From positions 1-43,401 of the forward strand of contig CAXMNX010000019.1 in the NCBI GenBank assembly GCA_964194845.1: 43,401 bases of DNA, read 5' to 3'. A program made the translations under genes and the position numbers. The stretch is from CAXMNX01 sp964194845 (lineage in GTDB: Bacteria > Pseudomonadota > Alphaproteobacteria > Rhodobacterales > Rhodobacteraceae). The notes under the pieces were generated by a model. The model was given only the letters and a program-made list of their open reading frames with translations. It was not told the origin of the DNA and ran no database searches. This document shows positions 16,053 to 26,224 of this stretch, one piece after another (within the stretch, counting starts at the first letter, position 1; each line of letters starts with the position of its first letter).

Positions 16053-17255
16053 ATGCCTTTTCTATCTGCGACACTGAACCGCGTTAAGCCTTCGCCAACC
16101 ATCGCTGTTACCGGCCTTGTGGCCGAGCTGCGGGCTGCTGGACGCGATATTATTAGTCTGGGTGCGGGCGAGCCGGACTTTCCGACGCCGGAAAATATCC
16201 GCAAGGCCGGAAAGCGCGCGATTGACGAGGGAAAGACGACGTATACGGTGGTTGATGGGATTGGTGAGCTGAAGGAAGCTATCGCGGCGAAATTCGCGCG
16301 GGAAAATTCTCTGGGATACTCCACCAGCGAAATCACCGTGGGAACGGGCGGCAAGCAGGTTCTTTACAACGCGCTGATGGCGACACTGAACCCCGGCGAC
16401 GAAGTCATAATCCCCGCGCCCTATTGGGTCAGCTATCCCGATATGGTCCTGCTGGCCGGTGGTGAGCCGGTGATCGTGCCGGGCGCGGTCGACAACGGAT
16501 TTCGCATCACGCCCGAGCAACTGGACGCCGCGATCACGCCACAGACCAAGTGGCTGATCTTCAATTCGCCTTCAAACCCGACGGGTGCCGGATATCACGA
16601 GGTGCAACTCAGGGCTTTGATGGAGGTCCTTGAGCGTCATCCCCATGTCTGGGTTTTGACCGATGACATGTATGAGCACATCGCCTTTCCAGGGTTTGAG
16701 TTTCGCACGCCTGCGCAAGTTGCGCCCCTGCTTAAGGACCGGACGTTGACGCTGAACGGTGTCTCGAAAGCCTATGCGATGACCGGCTGGCGCATCGGCT
16801 ATGCCGGTGGGCCTGCGCATTTGATTACGGCAATGGGCAAAATCCAGTCGCAATCAACCTCTAATCCCTGCTCGATCAGCCAATGGGCGGCGGTCGAGGC
16901 ATTGACAGGGCCGCAGGACTTTATCGCCAGCAATGTCGAAATATTCCGCCGCCGACGCGATCTGGTTGTTGAAGGGTTGAATGGTGCCGTGGGTATCGAC
17001 TGCCCGACGCCGGATGGCGCATTTTACGTCTATCCCTCGATTTCCGGCTGTATTGGCAAGACCAGCGCAAACGGCACGATAATTGAAAACGATGAGGCTT
17101 TTTCCAAGGCGCTGCTCGAAGAAACCGGTGTTGCAGTGGTGTTTGGCGCGGCCTTCGGGCTTTCACCGGCATTTCGCGTCAGCTACGCGACGTCAGAGGA
17201 ATTGCTGACCGAGGCTTGCGACCGCATTCAAAATTTCTGCGCGGGGCTCAGATGA
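16053..17255 (+). CDS. aspartate aminotransferase (class I, subgroup Ib)
   Basis: A 400-residue PLP enzyme transferring the amino group of aspartate to 2-oxoglutarate; in alphaproteobacteria this type can also transaminate prephenate. The Schiff-base lysine is K239 in NGVSKAYAMTGWR. NPTG at 175-178, TDDMYEH near 203 and the substrate-carboxylate Arg region FRVSYA near the end are present. The opening MPFLSATLNRVKPS and LGAGEPDFPTP fit the family. Start is the ATG with GAGGACG upstream; a TTG five codons earlier is less likely. The stop overlaps the next gene by ATGA. Confidence 0.93.
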   Translation: MPFLSATLNRVKPSPTIAVTGLVAELRAAGRDIISLGAGEPDFPTPENIRKAGKRAIDEGKTTYTVVDGIGELKEAIAAKFARENSLGYSTSEITVGTGGKQVLYNALMATLNPGDEVIIPAPYWVSYPDMVLLAGGEPVIVPGAVDNGFRITPEQLDAAITPQTKWLIFNSPSNPTGAGYHEVQLRALMEVLERHPHVWVLTDDMYEHIAFPGFEFRTPAQVAPLLKDRTLTLNGVSKAYAMTGWRIGYAGGPAHLITAMGKIQSQSTSNPCSISQWAAVEALTGPQDFIASNVEIFRRRRDLVVEGLNGAVGIDCPTPDGAFYVYPSISGCIGKTSANGTIIENDEAFSKALLEETGVAVVFGAAFGLSPAFRVSYATSEELLTEACDRIQNFCAGLR

Positions 17256-17662
17256 CCGGGGCGCTGCCGGAGCTATACTTTCGCGTGCGCGACAACGGCG
17301 CAGTTGTGTTCCGCGTTGAAATCGAAAACCGGCACCGCCGTATCGAGATGGATCAGATCGCAGTGGTCAACGTCAGAAACGGCGAGATCAAGCCGCATGG
17401 GGACCGCACGCTTGGCGACGCGGATCGGGCGCAGATCGAAAGTTGGCTGGAGGCGCGGCGGGCGACACTGAAGGACCGCGAGATCCAGGACATCATGCGC
17501 GCGGTCGATCATCTGAACCTGACCGCCGCGTGGGCGCAGCAGAAGGCATCGCCGGAAGAACTTGAAAAGGTCACCGACGCTTTGTTGCTGGCCATGCACG
17601 ATCTGCGCGCGGTTCTGGTGCGCAAAAAGGCCGACCGCTTGCCGTCAACTGACGAGGATTAA
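17252..17662 (+). CDS. conserved hypothetical protein
   Basis: A 136-residue soluble protein with no recognised domain. The N-terminal half is strand-rich (LPELYFRVRDNGAVVFRVEI) with NGEIKPHGDRTLG; the C-terminal half is helical and charged (LEKVTDALLLAMHDLRAVLV). The start overlaps the aminotransferase stop (ATGA), and the codon usage and coupling support a real gene. Its stop overlaps that of the convergent acetyltransferase gene. Confidence 0.75.
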   Translation: MTGALPELYFRVRDNGAVVFRVEIENRHRRIEMDQIAVVNVRNGEIKPHGDRTLGDADRAQIESWLEARRATLKDREIQDIMRAVDHLNLTAAWAQQKASPEELEKVTDALLLAMHDLRAVLVRKKADRLPSTDED

Positions 17663-18144
17663 TTCTGATTTAGCCTTGTCACCCCACCAGCCACGCCGTC
17701 CCATGCGCCAGCGGTCAGCGCACGGCCCAGCACGCGGTCGGGGTTTATGGGCGGCGGGACGAGAACGCCGCTCAGGCGCGAAAACCCGAAACGGCCATAG
17801 TAGGATGCGTCGCCAACCAGCATCGCGCGAACCCATCCGTCGGCACGATCCAGGCTTTCTTCGATCAATAGCCCGCCAAGGCCTTCGCCTTGCCGGGTTG
17901 GGTGAACTGCAATCGGTCCCAGCAGAAGCGCTGGATCATCTTGAACCTGAACCGGCCAAAACCGGATAGCCCCGGCGAGGATGCCATCAGAATCTCTGGC
18001 GACAAGACAAAGATCTGCAACCGGCGGGTGGCCGTCGCGCAGCCGATAAGACGAAAGCGCTTCGCGCCCGGGCGCAAAGGCCAGATCGAAAAGCGCCTCG
18101 ACTTCCCACCAATCGTCTTCGGTTTCGCAACTCAGCAGATACAT
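17659..18144 (-). CDS. GNAT-family N-acetyltransferase
   Basis: A 161-residue GNAT enzyme. The acetyl-CoA pyrophosphate loop is clear: LLLGPIAVHPTRQGEGLGG with the Q/RxxGxG/A pattern, followed by a YYGRFGFSRL segment typical of the YhbS-like subgroup. Substrate cannot be predicted. The 3' end overlaps the preceding convergent gene by 4 bp. It is divergent from the flavin reductase gene. Confidence 0.88.
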   Translation of the reverse strand: MYLLSCETEDDWWEVEALFDLAFAPGREALSSYRLRDGHPPVADLCLVARDSDGILAGAIRFWPVQVQDDPALLLGPIAVHPTRQGEGLGGLLIEESLDRADGWVRAMLVGDASYYGRFGFSRLSGVLVPPPINPDRVLGRALTAGAWDGVAGGVTRLNQN

Positions 18145-18218
18145 GCGCGGCTCTTTTCGACTGGAATCGCGCCTAGCACAGCGCTAAGTCAGGCACAAAT
18201 AAGAGGGAGACCGGAGCC

Positions 18219-18824
18219 ATATTTTATCGCCCCGAGGACGGCCACGGCCTGAAGCACAATCCGTTCAACGCAGTCGTCACGCCGCGGCCAATTGGCTGGA
18301 TCTCGTCCCGCGGCGCGGACGGGTCCGAAAACCTCGCGCCTTATTCGTTTTTCAATGCGGTGGCTTATACGCCGCCGCAGGTGATGTTCGCCTCGACCAG
18401 CACGAAGCCGGACCGTGACGGCACAAAGGACAGCGTGGCCAACATTCGGGAAACCGGCGTTTTTGCGGTCAATATCGTAGAATACGCGATGAAGGATGTG
18501 ATGAATGAAACGTCAGGGCCTTGGGGGCGGGGCGTCGACGAGTTTGACTATGCCGGGATCGAGCGTACGCCATGCGAAACCATCGCGTGTTCGCGGGTTG
18601 CCGCCGCGCCAGCGACGCTTGAGTGCAAACTGACCCGATTTGTGGAATTGCCGGGCGAGGCCAATTTCGTAACGTTCGGCGAAGTGACCGGCGTGCATTT
18701 GCGCGATAACTGCATTGTCGATGGCATGTTTGATGTGCTGAAGTATCAACCGCTGACCCGGCTCGGTTATCGCGACTATAGCCGGGTCACCGAAGTTTTC
18801 AGCCTTGAGCGCCCTAGCGAGTAA
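18219..18824 (+). CDS. flavin reductase-like protein with an AUA start codon
   Basis: FMN-binding split-barrel protein of the flavin reductase (DIM6/NTAB) family. Full-length homology begins right at ATA (18219), reading (M)FYRPEDGHGLKHNPFNAVV and then TPRPIGWISS. The family's N-terminus is MFYRPEDGHGL, so ATA replaces ATG exactly. GAGGGAGACCGGAG lies just upstream. Back to the in-frame stop at 18174 there is no ATG, GTG, TTG or CTG. The first canonical start downstream (GTG at 18360) would delete 47 residues including the FMN-contact TPRPIGW. From ATA the protein has 201 residues, normal for the family. It is either translated from a rare AUA start or silenced by start loss. Confidence 0.8.
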   Translation: MFYRPEDGHGLKHNPFNAVVTPRPIGWISSRGADGSENLAPYSFFNAVAYTPPQVMFASTSTKPDRDGTKDSVANIRETGVFAVNIVEYAMKDVMNETSGPWGRGVDEFDYAGIERTPCETIACSRVAAAPATLECKLTRFVELPGEANFVTFGEVTGVHLRDNCIVDGMFDVLKYQPLTRLGYRDYSRVTEVFSLERPSE

Positions 18825-18844
18825 TTATCCATAAGTTGAAGGAC

Positions 18845-20908
18845 TTACCGGCGACTTTCGAATAGCCACGCGCCGACGGCCAGTAGTGACGCAAAGAGCA
18901 ACAGCGCCCAGGCGGGCAAAAGCGGCGATACGCGCACGTCCGCCGTCACGTAGGCACCGCGTGGCGTAATGCCGATCCATCCGCGCCCCGCAGCGACGCG
19001 GCCTTCGCGCACTTGTCGAATGCCTGGAAATCCTTCGGCCAGGCGTCTGACACCGCCGCGCGTGGCATTCACCACTGGCGCCAGGGTCGAACCATCCGCA
19101 ATCGTATTTTCAAATTCGCGCGGCGCAGCCGGGCCCAGCGCAATAACCGCCTCTTCTGCGCCCTCGGCAAGACGGTACAGGCCGATTTCCGGTCCCTGGT
19201 ATATCGCGCTGAAACGGCCCGGTGTGATCTCTTCCAGCGGAACGACGACGACCGTGCCGTCAGGGCCGGTGACCTCGACCTCACCAACGGCGTCGCCCAG
19301 TGTGCGACGGGTTATCGTCATCGTCTGGCCCTCGGCCGTAACCAGAAGCGCTTCTTCTTCCAGATCCGGTTCTTTCATCATCCAGTGCGCCAGACGCCGG
19401 AGCAGCTCCAACTGCGGCCCGCCGCCTTCATAGCCACGCGACCAGAGCCAGGCTTGATCGGACGCAAGCAGAGCGACGCGCCCCTCGCCCACGCGGTCAA
19501 GCACCAGAAGCGGGCGTTCTTCGATCCCGGACATCACGGTCGTGCCCTGATCCTGGAACACGTCGATAAGGCGCAACCACCGGCCCCATGGCGCAATATC
19601 CAGGTCAGGGTCGGGCGCAAGCCCTTCGGTGACCGGATGCCGCTGGCCGATCTCGGTCACTTTTGGCAAATAGGCTTCTTCCAATACGCGCCCGGACGGC
19701 GCGGCGGGCAGTATCTCGGCAAGTGGCGAGCGATAGATCGAGTCCGCGGTGGCAAAGTCCGGACCGGCCGCGATCAGCAGCGCACCACCGTCTTCGACAT
19801 ATTGCCGGACATTGTCGAGATAGACCGACGGCAGTATCCCGCGCCGTTTGTAGCGATCGAAAATGATCAGATCGAACTCGGACACCTTGTCGAGGAACAG
19901 CTCGCGCGTTGGAAAGGCGATCAGGCTAAGTTCGTTGACCGGCACACCATCTTGCTTTTCGGGCGGGCGCAGGATGGTGAAATGGACCAGATCGACGGAC
20001 GCATCGGACTTCAGCAAGTTTCGCCAGGTGCGCTCGCCCGCGTGCGGCTCGCCTGAAACCAAGAGAACACGAAGCCGGTCGCGGACGCCGTTGATCTGAA
20101 CAACGGCGGCATTGTTGCGTGTTGTCAGTTCACCCGGTTGTTCGGCAAGCGTGAACTGAATGACGTTCATCCCGCCGTGCTGAAGCGTCACAGGTAGCTC
20201 TAGATCTTCGCCAATAGGCAATTCGAAGGTTTGCGGCTCGCGTCCGTCAACGGCAATGTCGATCTCGGCCTTATCGCCAAGGCCTTCTGGCACCGCGCCC
20301 TGATCTTCGATGCGCAACGTCAGCGTGACCGGTTCGTCCAGTATCGCGAATGCAGGCGCGTTGGTGACCAGAAGTCGGCGGTCCCAGTCGCCGTCGCGCC
20401 CCGTTAGCAATGCGTGAAGGGGCGCGGGCATTTCCGGTGCGTTTCCAATGTCATGCAATTGACCGTCGGTCAGAAGGATCGCGCCTGCCAGTCGCGCGCG
20501 CGGTTCTTCCGCCATCGCTTTGGTCAACGCTTCCATCAGCAGCGTGCCCTGATTGTCGTCGCTGTCACCCAACTGCACGACCCGAAGTTCGGCGTTTGGC
20601 AGGCGTTCAATTTCCGCCGCGACCTGTGCGATGGCCTGAGCGACCTGATCCGGGCGGTCGGCAATCTGCTGGCTTGCGCTTTCATCGACCAGAAGAATAA
20701 CAATATCGGTCAGTGGGTCGCGTTCTTCGGTCTGCAAAGACGGATTGGCGATCGCCAGCAGCAGCACCGCGAACGCCAGCCCGCGAAGCCACCACCCGGA
20801 GAGGCCGCGCAAGGTGGCTATTGCAACAAAGAAAACGCCAAGCAGCACGCCTGCCCAAAGCGATGGCCAGGGCAGAAGCGGGTCGAAGATGATCGTGCCG
20901 GTTTCCAT
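18845..20908 (-). CDS. large membrane protein with glutamine-amidotransferase-like domain
   Basis: A 687-residue protein, last gene of the moxR cluster. Two N-terminal membrane helices (about 17-32 and 39-58) are followed by a vWA-like part beginning DIVILLVDESASQQ. A beta-rich CARDB-like region follows, then a Rossmann-like domain (FDLIIFDRYKR, GGALLIAAGPDFA) resembling class I glutamine amidotransferases without an evident catalytic triad. A C-terminal membrane helix ends in AWLFESRR. Its start abuts the stop of the DUF4159 gene with no gap. Function unknown; such clusters are linked to metalloprotein or envelope maturation by MoxR chaperones. Confidence 0.85.
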   Translation of the reverse strand: METGTIIFDPLLPWPSLWAGVLLGVFFVAIATLRGLSGWWLRGLAFAVLLLAIANPSLQTEERDPLTDIVILLVDESASQQIADRPDQVAQAIAQVAAEIERLPNAELRVVQLGDSDDNQGTLLMEALTKAMAEEPRARLAGAILLTDGQLHDIGNAPEMPAPLHALLTGRDGDWDRRLLVTNAPAFAILDEPVTLTLRIEDQGAVPEGLGDKAEIDIAVDGREPQTFELPIGEDLELPVTLQHGGMNVIQFTLAEQPGELTTRNNAAVVQINGVRDRLRVLLVSGEPHAGERTWRNLLKSDASVDLVHFTILRPPEKQDGVPVNELSLIAFPTRELFLDKVSEFDLIIFDRYKRRGILPSVYLDNVRQYVEDGGALLIAAGPDFATADSIYRSPLAEILPAAPSGRVLEEAYLPKVTEIGQRHPVTEGLAPDPDLDIAPWGRWLRLIDVFQDQGTTVMSGIEERPLLVLDRVGEGRVALLASDQAWLWSRGYEGGGPQLELLRRLAHWMMKEPDLEEEALLVTAEGQTMTITRRTLGDAVGEVEVTGPDGTVVVVPLEEITPGRFSAIYQGPEIGLYRLAEGAEEAVIALGPAAPREFENTIADGSTLAPVVNATRGGVRRLAEGFPGIRQVREGRVAAGRGWIGITPRGAYVTADVRVSPLLPAWALLLFASLLAVGAWLFESRR

Positions 20909-23683
20909 CTATTGCCCCAGCCTGTCGAGAAGCGCGGGCACATGGACCTGATCGGATTTATAGTTGCCGGTCAGCACGTGCATGATCAGGTTTACACCAA
21001 AGCGATATGATATTTCGCGCTGCCGTTCACCGGCAAATCCACGGCCCACCGGATACATCGGCGCGCCACCTTGATCTATTGCCCATGCCGCCGCCCAGTC
21101 GTTGCCGCCGATGATCACCGGCGTCACATTGTCGTTCAGGTTGCGAAAAGGCATTCCTTCCACCAATTCGGCATCCGCAGGTGCGGCTTCAACCCAGATG
21201 TCACGGCTGGCGTGCCGTCCGGGGAAATCCTGAAGCAGGTAAAACGTTCGGGTCAGCACATGATCCGCCGGGATCGGTTCAAGGGGCGGCACGTCCAAAG
21301 GCAACGCCAGTTCCTGCAATTTGCGCCCATTCGGGCTGCCGCTGCCGAGCCCGGAAATATTGGCATCGCGGGTGTCAAACAGGATGAGCCCGCCGGTCCT
21401 GAGGTAGCGGTTAAGTTTCTCATAAGCCTCGGACGACGGGCGCGGCTGATCGGTGGTAATCGGCCAATACAAGAAGGGGAAAATGGAAAGATCGTCAACT
21501 TCGAGGTTCACCGCCGTTGGTTCAACCGGTTCAACCGACGTGCGCCGAAGAAGAACCTGCGAAAGGCCTTGCAAGCCTGCTTCGGAAGTTTGGTCAATAC
21601 GTGCGCTGCCGGTGACAACGTAGGCCAGTGTCACTTCCGATGCGGCGCGAAGCGCCCTTTCGATGCTCTGGTCCGACTGCGCCGTTGCATCGGTCGGGAC
21701 GCCCAGGATCATCGCCGCCGCAATAGCCGAAACTGCCGATGCACGGGCACCGATCAGGCGACCGGACAGCCAAAGTGCCGCCATGATGTCGGCCATCAGC
21801 AGGATCAGGGCAAGCGAAAGCGCGAGCCCTTTAAGCGGGGTTTCCCGGATCACCTGCAATCCTTCGACCGGGACATTCGCGGGCCATGTGGTCGCGGCAA
21901 GTTGCATGTTGTCGGTAACAACGTTTCGGGCGATGCGGCGGTCTTCGCCCGCGTATAGGCCCGGCGGCAGGGTCGGGCCAAGCGGCGCTTCGGCCAGGTC
22001 TTCGCCGGGAACGCCCGCCAGCGATCCTGCATCTTCAATCTGCCCGGTGGCCGTCAGAATCTGATCAGGGATCCACGTTGTTCCCGCCAGATCTTCGGCA
22101 GTGGCGAAGTCGGGTCTGGCCGAGATTGAGAGGCGTTCCAGCATCTGAACAAAGAGGCCGGAAAGCGGCAGCGTCGACCATTCGGCGTTTGCGGTGACGT
22201 GGAACAGAACCACCTGGCCTGCATCCAGCCGTTTGCGGGTCACCAGTGGCGTTCCGTCGGCCAAGGTCGCAATTGTGCGGTCAGAAAGCGTGGGATCAGG
22301 TTGCGCCACAACTTGCGCGCTAACCGTGACATCCGGCGGCACGGCCAATCCGAAAAACGGGCTTTCCGCCGAGAATGCGCGCAGCGACTTTGGTTCGCCC
22401 CAGCTCATCGCGCCGCCGATATTGCGCCCACCCGCGCGAAGCCGCACTGGCATGAGCACATTTTCCTCGTCGCGCCCCATGTCGGATGCAGCTATTCTGG
22501 GGCCAGCGAACCTGAGAAGAATGCCGCCTTTCCGCACCCAATCCTCAAGCGCTTGCGCTTCGTTTTCAGCGAGCGTTGCTATGTCGGCCAGGACAATCAC
22601 ATCCGGGTTGGCCAAGACGAGGTCGGGGATCGCACCATTGATCAATTCGGCATTGGGCAACAGCGCCCGTTCAAGATAGTGCGTCGGCGACAGCAGCCGC
22701 AGCCCCTCGCGTTCGTCTCGCGCCGCGACGATCGCGATCTCGCGGCGGCGAAGCGCGTCGTCGGTTAGCGCCACCGCACCTGCCGACCGTTGGCCGGTGA
22801 TTTCAAATCGTGTGACCCGGTTTCGCAGCTCGGGCGGCAGCGAAAGCTGAACAATGGCGCTTTGTTCGCCGCCTTCGAAGATAAGCGTGGCGGTGGCAAG
22901 CTGGCGCGGCGTTCCGCTGGGATCAAGGCCATGCGCTGCGACGGTTGCCTCGGTGGTGCCTGAAGATCGACTGCGCAGTCCCTCGATAGAAATAACACCA
23001 TCCTGAAACCGCGCAGGTCTCAGACCGAATACAGGACGCGGAGATTCGAATACCGAAACCGCGCCGTGGGTCCGGAGTTTGGCGAGAAGCTTCGCGCGCC
23101 AGTCCCAGTTCAGCCCATCTGACAGCCAGAACGTATCGAAACGGCCTTCCAATGCCTGCGACCAGTCGGTTACGTCACTGGTTTCGGGCGACCAGGGTTG
23201 CGGTTGAAGCCCGGCAAGCTCGGACACCCAGCTGTCTGCGGCGCGGAAATTCAACGTCTCGTCCGGCGGCAGATCGGTGGCTACGACAACTGTTGTTTCC
23301 CGGCCTGTGCGGGCGGCATCGTTAAGTGCAGCCTCGGCGCGCTCCATCCGGCGCTCCCAGTCGGGCGCATCGGCCCAGGTGCCGTCGATCAGGATCAGAA
23401 GCGGCCCGCCGCCGGCCTGATCAGCGTCGGGGTTCAGAACCGGTCCCGCGAACCCGACAATGGCGGCGGATATCGCCAGCATCCGCAAGAGCAGCAGCCA
23501 CCAAGGCGTGCGGTCGGTCTGGCTTTCGTCATCCTTGAGGCCAAGAAGCAGGGCCACGCCGGGAAATCGCCGCCGGATCGGTGCGGGCGGCACGGCACGC
23601 AACAAAAGCCAGAGGATCGGCAAAAGCAGAAGCCCCAGAAGAAGCCAGGGGGCGGTAAATCCTATGGGGCCAATGCTCCACAT
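20909..23683 (-). CDS. BatA/DUF4159 membrane protein
   Basis: A 924-residue membrane protein. The N-terminus is BatA-like: IGPIGFTAPWLLLGLLLLPI, an RRFPGV cytoplasmic loop, and a second helix. A vWA-like region (LLILIDGTWADAPDWERR) and an amidotransferase-like fold follow. A helix near 680-700 precedes the C-terminal DUF4159 domain, recognisable from FPFLYWPIT, LNRYLRTGGLILFDTRD and YRFGVNLIMHVLTGNYKSDQ. Start is the ATG overlapping the stop of the DUF58 gene (TGATG); the longer upstream frame lies inside that gene. Function unknown; probably works with the MoxR ATPase. Confidence 0.88.
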   Translation of the reverse strand: MWSIGPIGFTAPWLLLGLLLLPILWLLLRAVPPAPIRRRFPGVALLLGLKDDESQTDRTPWWLLLLRMLAISAAIVGFAGPVLNPDADQAGGGPLLILIDGTWADAPDWERRMERAEAALNDAARTGRETTVVVATDLPPDETLNFRAADSWVSELAGLQPQPWSPETSDVTDWSQALEGRFDTFWLSDGLNWDWRAKLLAKLRTHGAVSVFESPRPVFGLRPARFQDGVISIEGLRSRSSGTTEATVAAHGLDPSGTPRQLATATLIFEGGEQSAIVQLSLPPELRNRVTRFEITGQRSAGAVALTDDALRRREIAIVAARDEREGLRLLSPTHYLERALLPNAELINGAIPDLVLANPDVIVLADIATLAENEAQALEDWVRKGGILLRFAGPRIAASDMGRDEENVLMPVRLRAGGRNIGGAMSWGEPKSLRAFSAESPFFGLAVPPDVTVSAQVVAQPDPTLSDRTIATLADGTPLVTRKRLDAGQVVLFHVTANAEWSTLPLSGLFVQMLERLSISARPDFATAEDLAGTTWIPDQILTATGQIEDAGSLAGVPGEDLAEAPLGPTLPPGLYAGEDRRIARNVVTDNMQLAATTWPANVPVEGLQVIRETPLKGLALSLALILLMADIMAALWLSGRLIGARASAVSAIAAAMILGVPTDATAQSDQSIERALRAASEVTLAYVVTGSARIDQTSEAGLQGLSQVLLRRTSVEPVEPTAVNLEVDDLSIFPFLYWPITTDQPRPSSEAYEKLNRYLRTGGLILFDTRDANISGLGSGSPNGRKLQELALPLDVPPLEPIPADHVLTRTFYLLQDFPGRHASRDIWVEAAPADAELVEGMPFRNLNDNVTPVIIGGNDWAAAWAIDQGGAPMYPVGRGFAGERQREISYRFGVNLIMHVLTGNYKSDQVHVPALLDRLGQ

Positions 23684-24554
23684 CAGTGCGCACGCTCCAT
23701 CGCGCCGTAAAGCCATAGCAATGCCGCCGCTGCCGAACGATCGGTGTGGTGGCAATGATACTGCCAACCGGTTGCACGGGTCAGCGATTTCAGCGCCGCT
23801 TTGCGTTCGCCAAGCCGGTCAAGATAACGATCGCGCAGGTCGCTGGCTTTCAGCGTTTCATGCGCCAACGATCCGCCGACGCTTTCGAAGATCGTGCGTC
23901 CGTTGAAGGGAAATGCCTCTTCCTGGGGGTCCAGTATCTGCACGAGCGCGCCGTCGATGCCGCGATCTGCCGCCTGGGTGAGCGATGCTTCAATCGGGTC
24001 GAGATCGCCCAGGAAATCGGAAAAGAACACCGCCCGCGACCGGGCCGGGATACCGCGCAGTTCGGGCGCGATATATTCGCGGTCCTCCGCCGCTTTGGCG
24101 AGACTTTCGGTCAATCGCAATAGCTGCACTTGACCCGAACGGGGCGCGAGGCCGACGTTCGAAAACCCGACCCGCTCGCCGCCACGGATCAATAGGATGG
24201 ACAGCGCCAGACCCAGACGGCGCTCGGTATCGGCTTTTGTCGGCAGATCCTTGGCTGAGGCGAATTCCATCGACTGGCCGGTATCCAGCCAGAGCATCAC
24301 GGATTGCGCCGCCTGCCATTCCTTTTCGCGCACGAATAGCCCATCGGACCGGGCGGAACGCCGCCAGTCGATGGCGCGTGCCTCGTCGCCGGGGTGGCTG
24401 GGGCGGTATTGCCAGAACTGATCGCCCTGCCCGACCCGCCGCCGCCCGTGTTCGCCCGCCATCACGCTTGCCGCAAGGTGTTCGGCTGCGGCCAACAGCG
24501 GCGGCAGCGGCCCGGCGAGGATTTCGGCGTCTTGGCGAAGGCGGGAGGGGCTTC

Positions 24555-24558
<4 letters not shown>
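23683..24558 (-). CDS. DUF58 domain protein
   Basis: A 291-residue DUF58 protein, the usual partner of MoxR ATPases. The signature DEARAIDWRRSAR near residue 57 is present, followed by a vWA-type region VMLWLDTGQSMEF and later AVFFSDFLGD. It starts at GTG within GTGA, overlapping the moxR stop by 4 nt. Predicted cytoplasmic or membrane-associated. Family knowledge suggests it recruits or presents clients for the MoxR chaperone. Confidence 0.93.
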
Positions 24559-25562
<1,004 letters not shown>

Positions 25563-25621
25563 GGCAATGATCTCCAAAAGGCGTATGCTTTCACTAGACC
25601 CAACTATGCCGCCGGGCACAA

Positions 25622-26224
25622 ATGACAAAATCAGATATGGCACAAAACATTGTGAAACCGTCTGCCGAGGGCATCGCTGCAAGTGCGCGTTCAGCGTCCA
25701 AGCGCGGTTTGCCGCCTGTGCATTTATGGGATCCGCCGGATTGCGGTGATCTGGATATGCGTATCGCGCGCGACGGTACATGGTTTTACCTTGGAACACC
25801 AATCGGGCGGCCGGAACTGGTGCGGCTTTTCTCGACAATTCTGCGCAAGGATGGCGACCGCTATGTGCTGGTCACACCGGTGGAAAAGGTCGGGATCGAG
25901 GTCGATGATGCGCCTTTTGTCGCGGTTGATTTCGAGGTCGAGGGGGAAGGCGTTGAGCAATTGCTGACTTTCGAGACAAACCTTGGCGATATGGCGGTTG
26001 CTGGCCCCGATCACCCGATCCGGGTTGAACGTGACCCGGAAACAGGCGAGCCATCGCCCTATATTCTGATCAGGGCAGCGCTTGAGGCGTTGATCGACCG
26101 TAAAAGTTTCTATCGTCTGGTCGAAATTGGGGCGCATCACGACGTTGGGGGCACAAGCTGGTTTGGGCTTTGGTCGTCCGGTCAATTTTTCCCGATTATC
26201 CCATCCAAGGAGTTACCTGCATGA
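25622..26224 (+). CDS. DUF1285 family protein
   Basis: A cytoplasmic protein of about 200 residues of the DUF1285 family: PPVHLWDPPDCGDLDMRIAR, then WFYLGTPIGRPELVRLFSTI and YVLVTPVEKVGIEVDDAPFV. Structures in this family show an unusual beta fold of unknown function. Starts at 25622 or 25637 (MAQNIV) are both possible; neither has a strong ribosome binding site. Divergent from moxR and overlapping the SDR gene by 4 nt (ATGA). Confidence 0.85.
   Translation: MTKSDMAQNIVKPSAEGIAASARSASKRGLPPVHLWDPPDCGDLDMRIARDGTWFYLGTPIGRPELVRLFSTILRKDGDRYVLVTPVEKVGIEVDDAPFVAVDFEVEGEGVEQLLTFETNLGDMAVAGPDHPIRVERDPETGEPSPYILIRAALEALIDRKSFYRLVEIGAHHDVGGTSWFGLWSSGQFFPIIPSKELPA

Noticed and set aside
18360..18824. 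Flavin reductase starting at GTG 18360
   Set aside because: Family homology extends 47 codons upstream to 18219 with a ribosome binding site there; a GTG start would remove the flavin-contact region.
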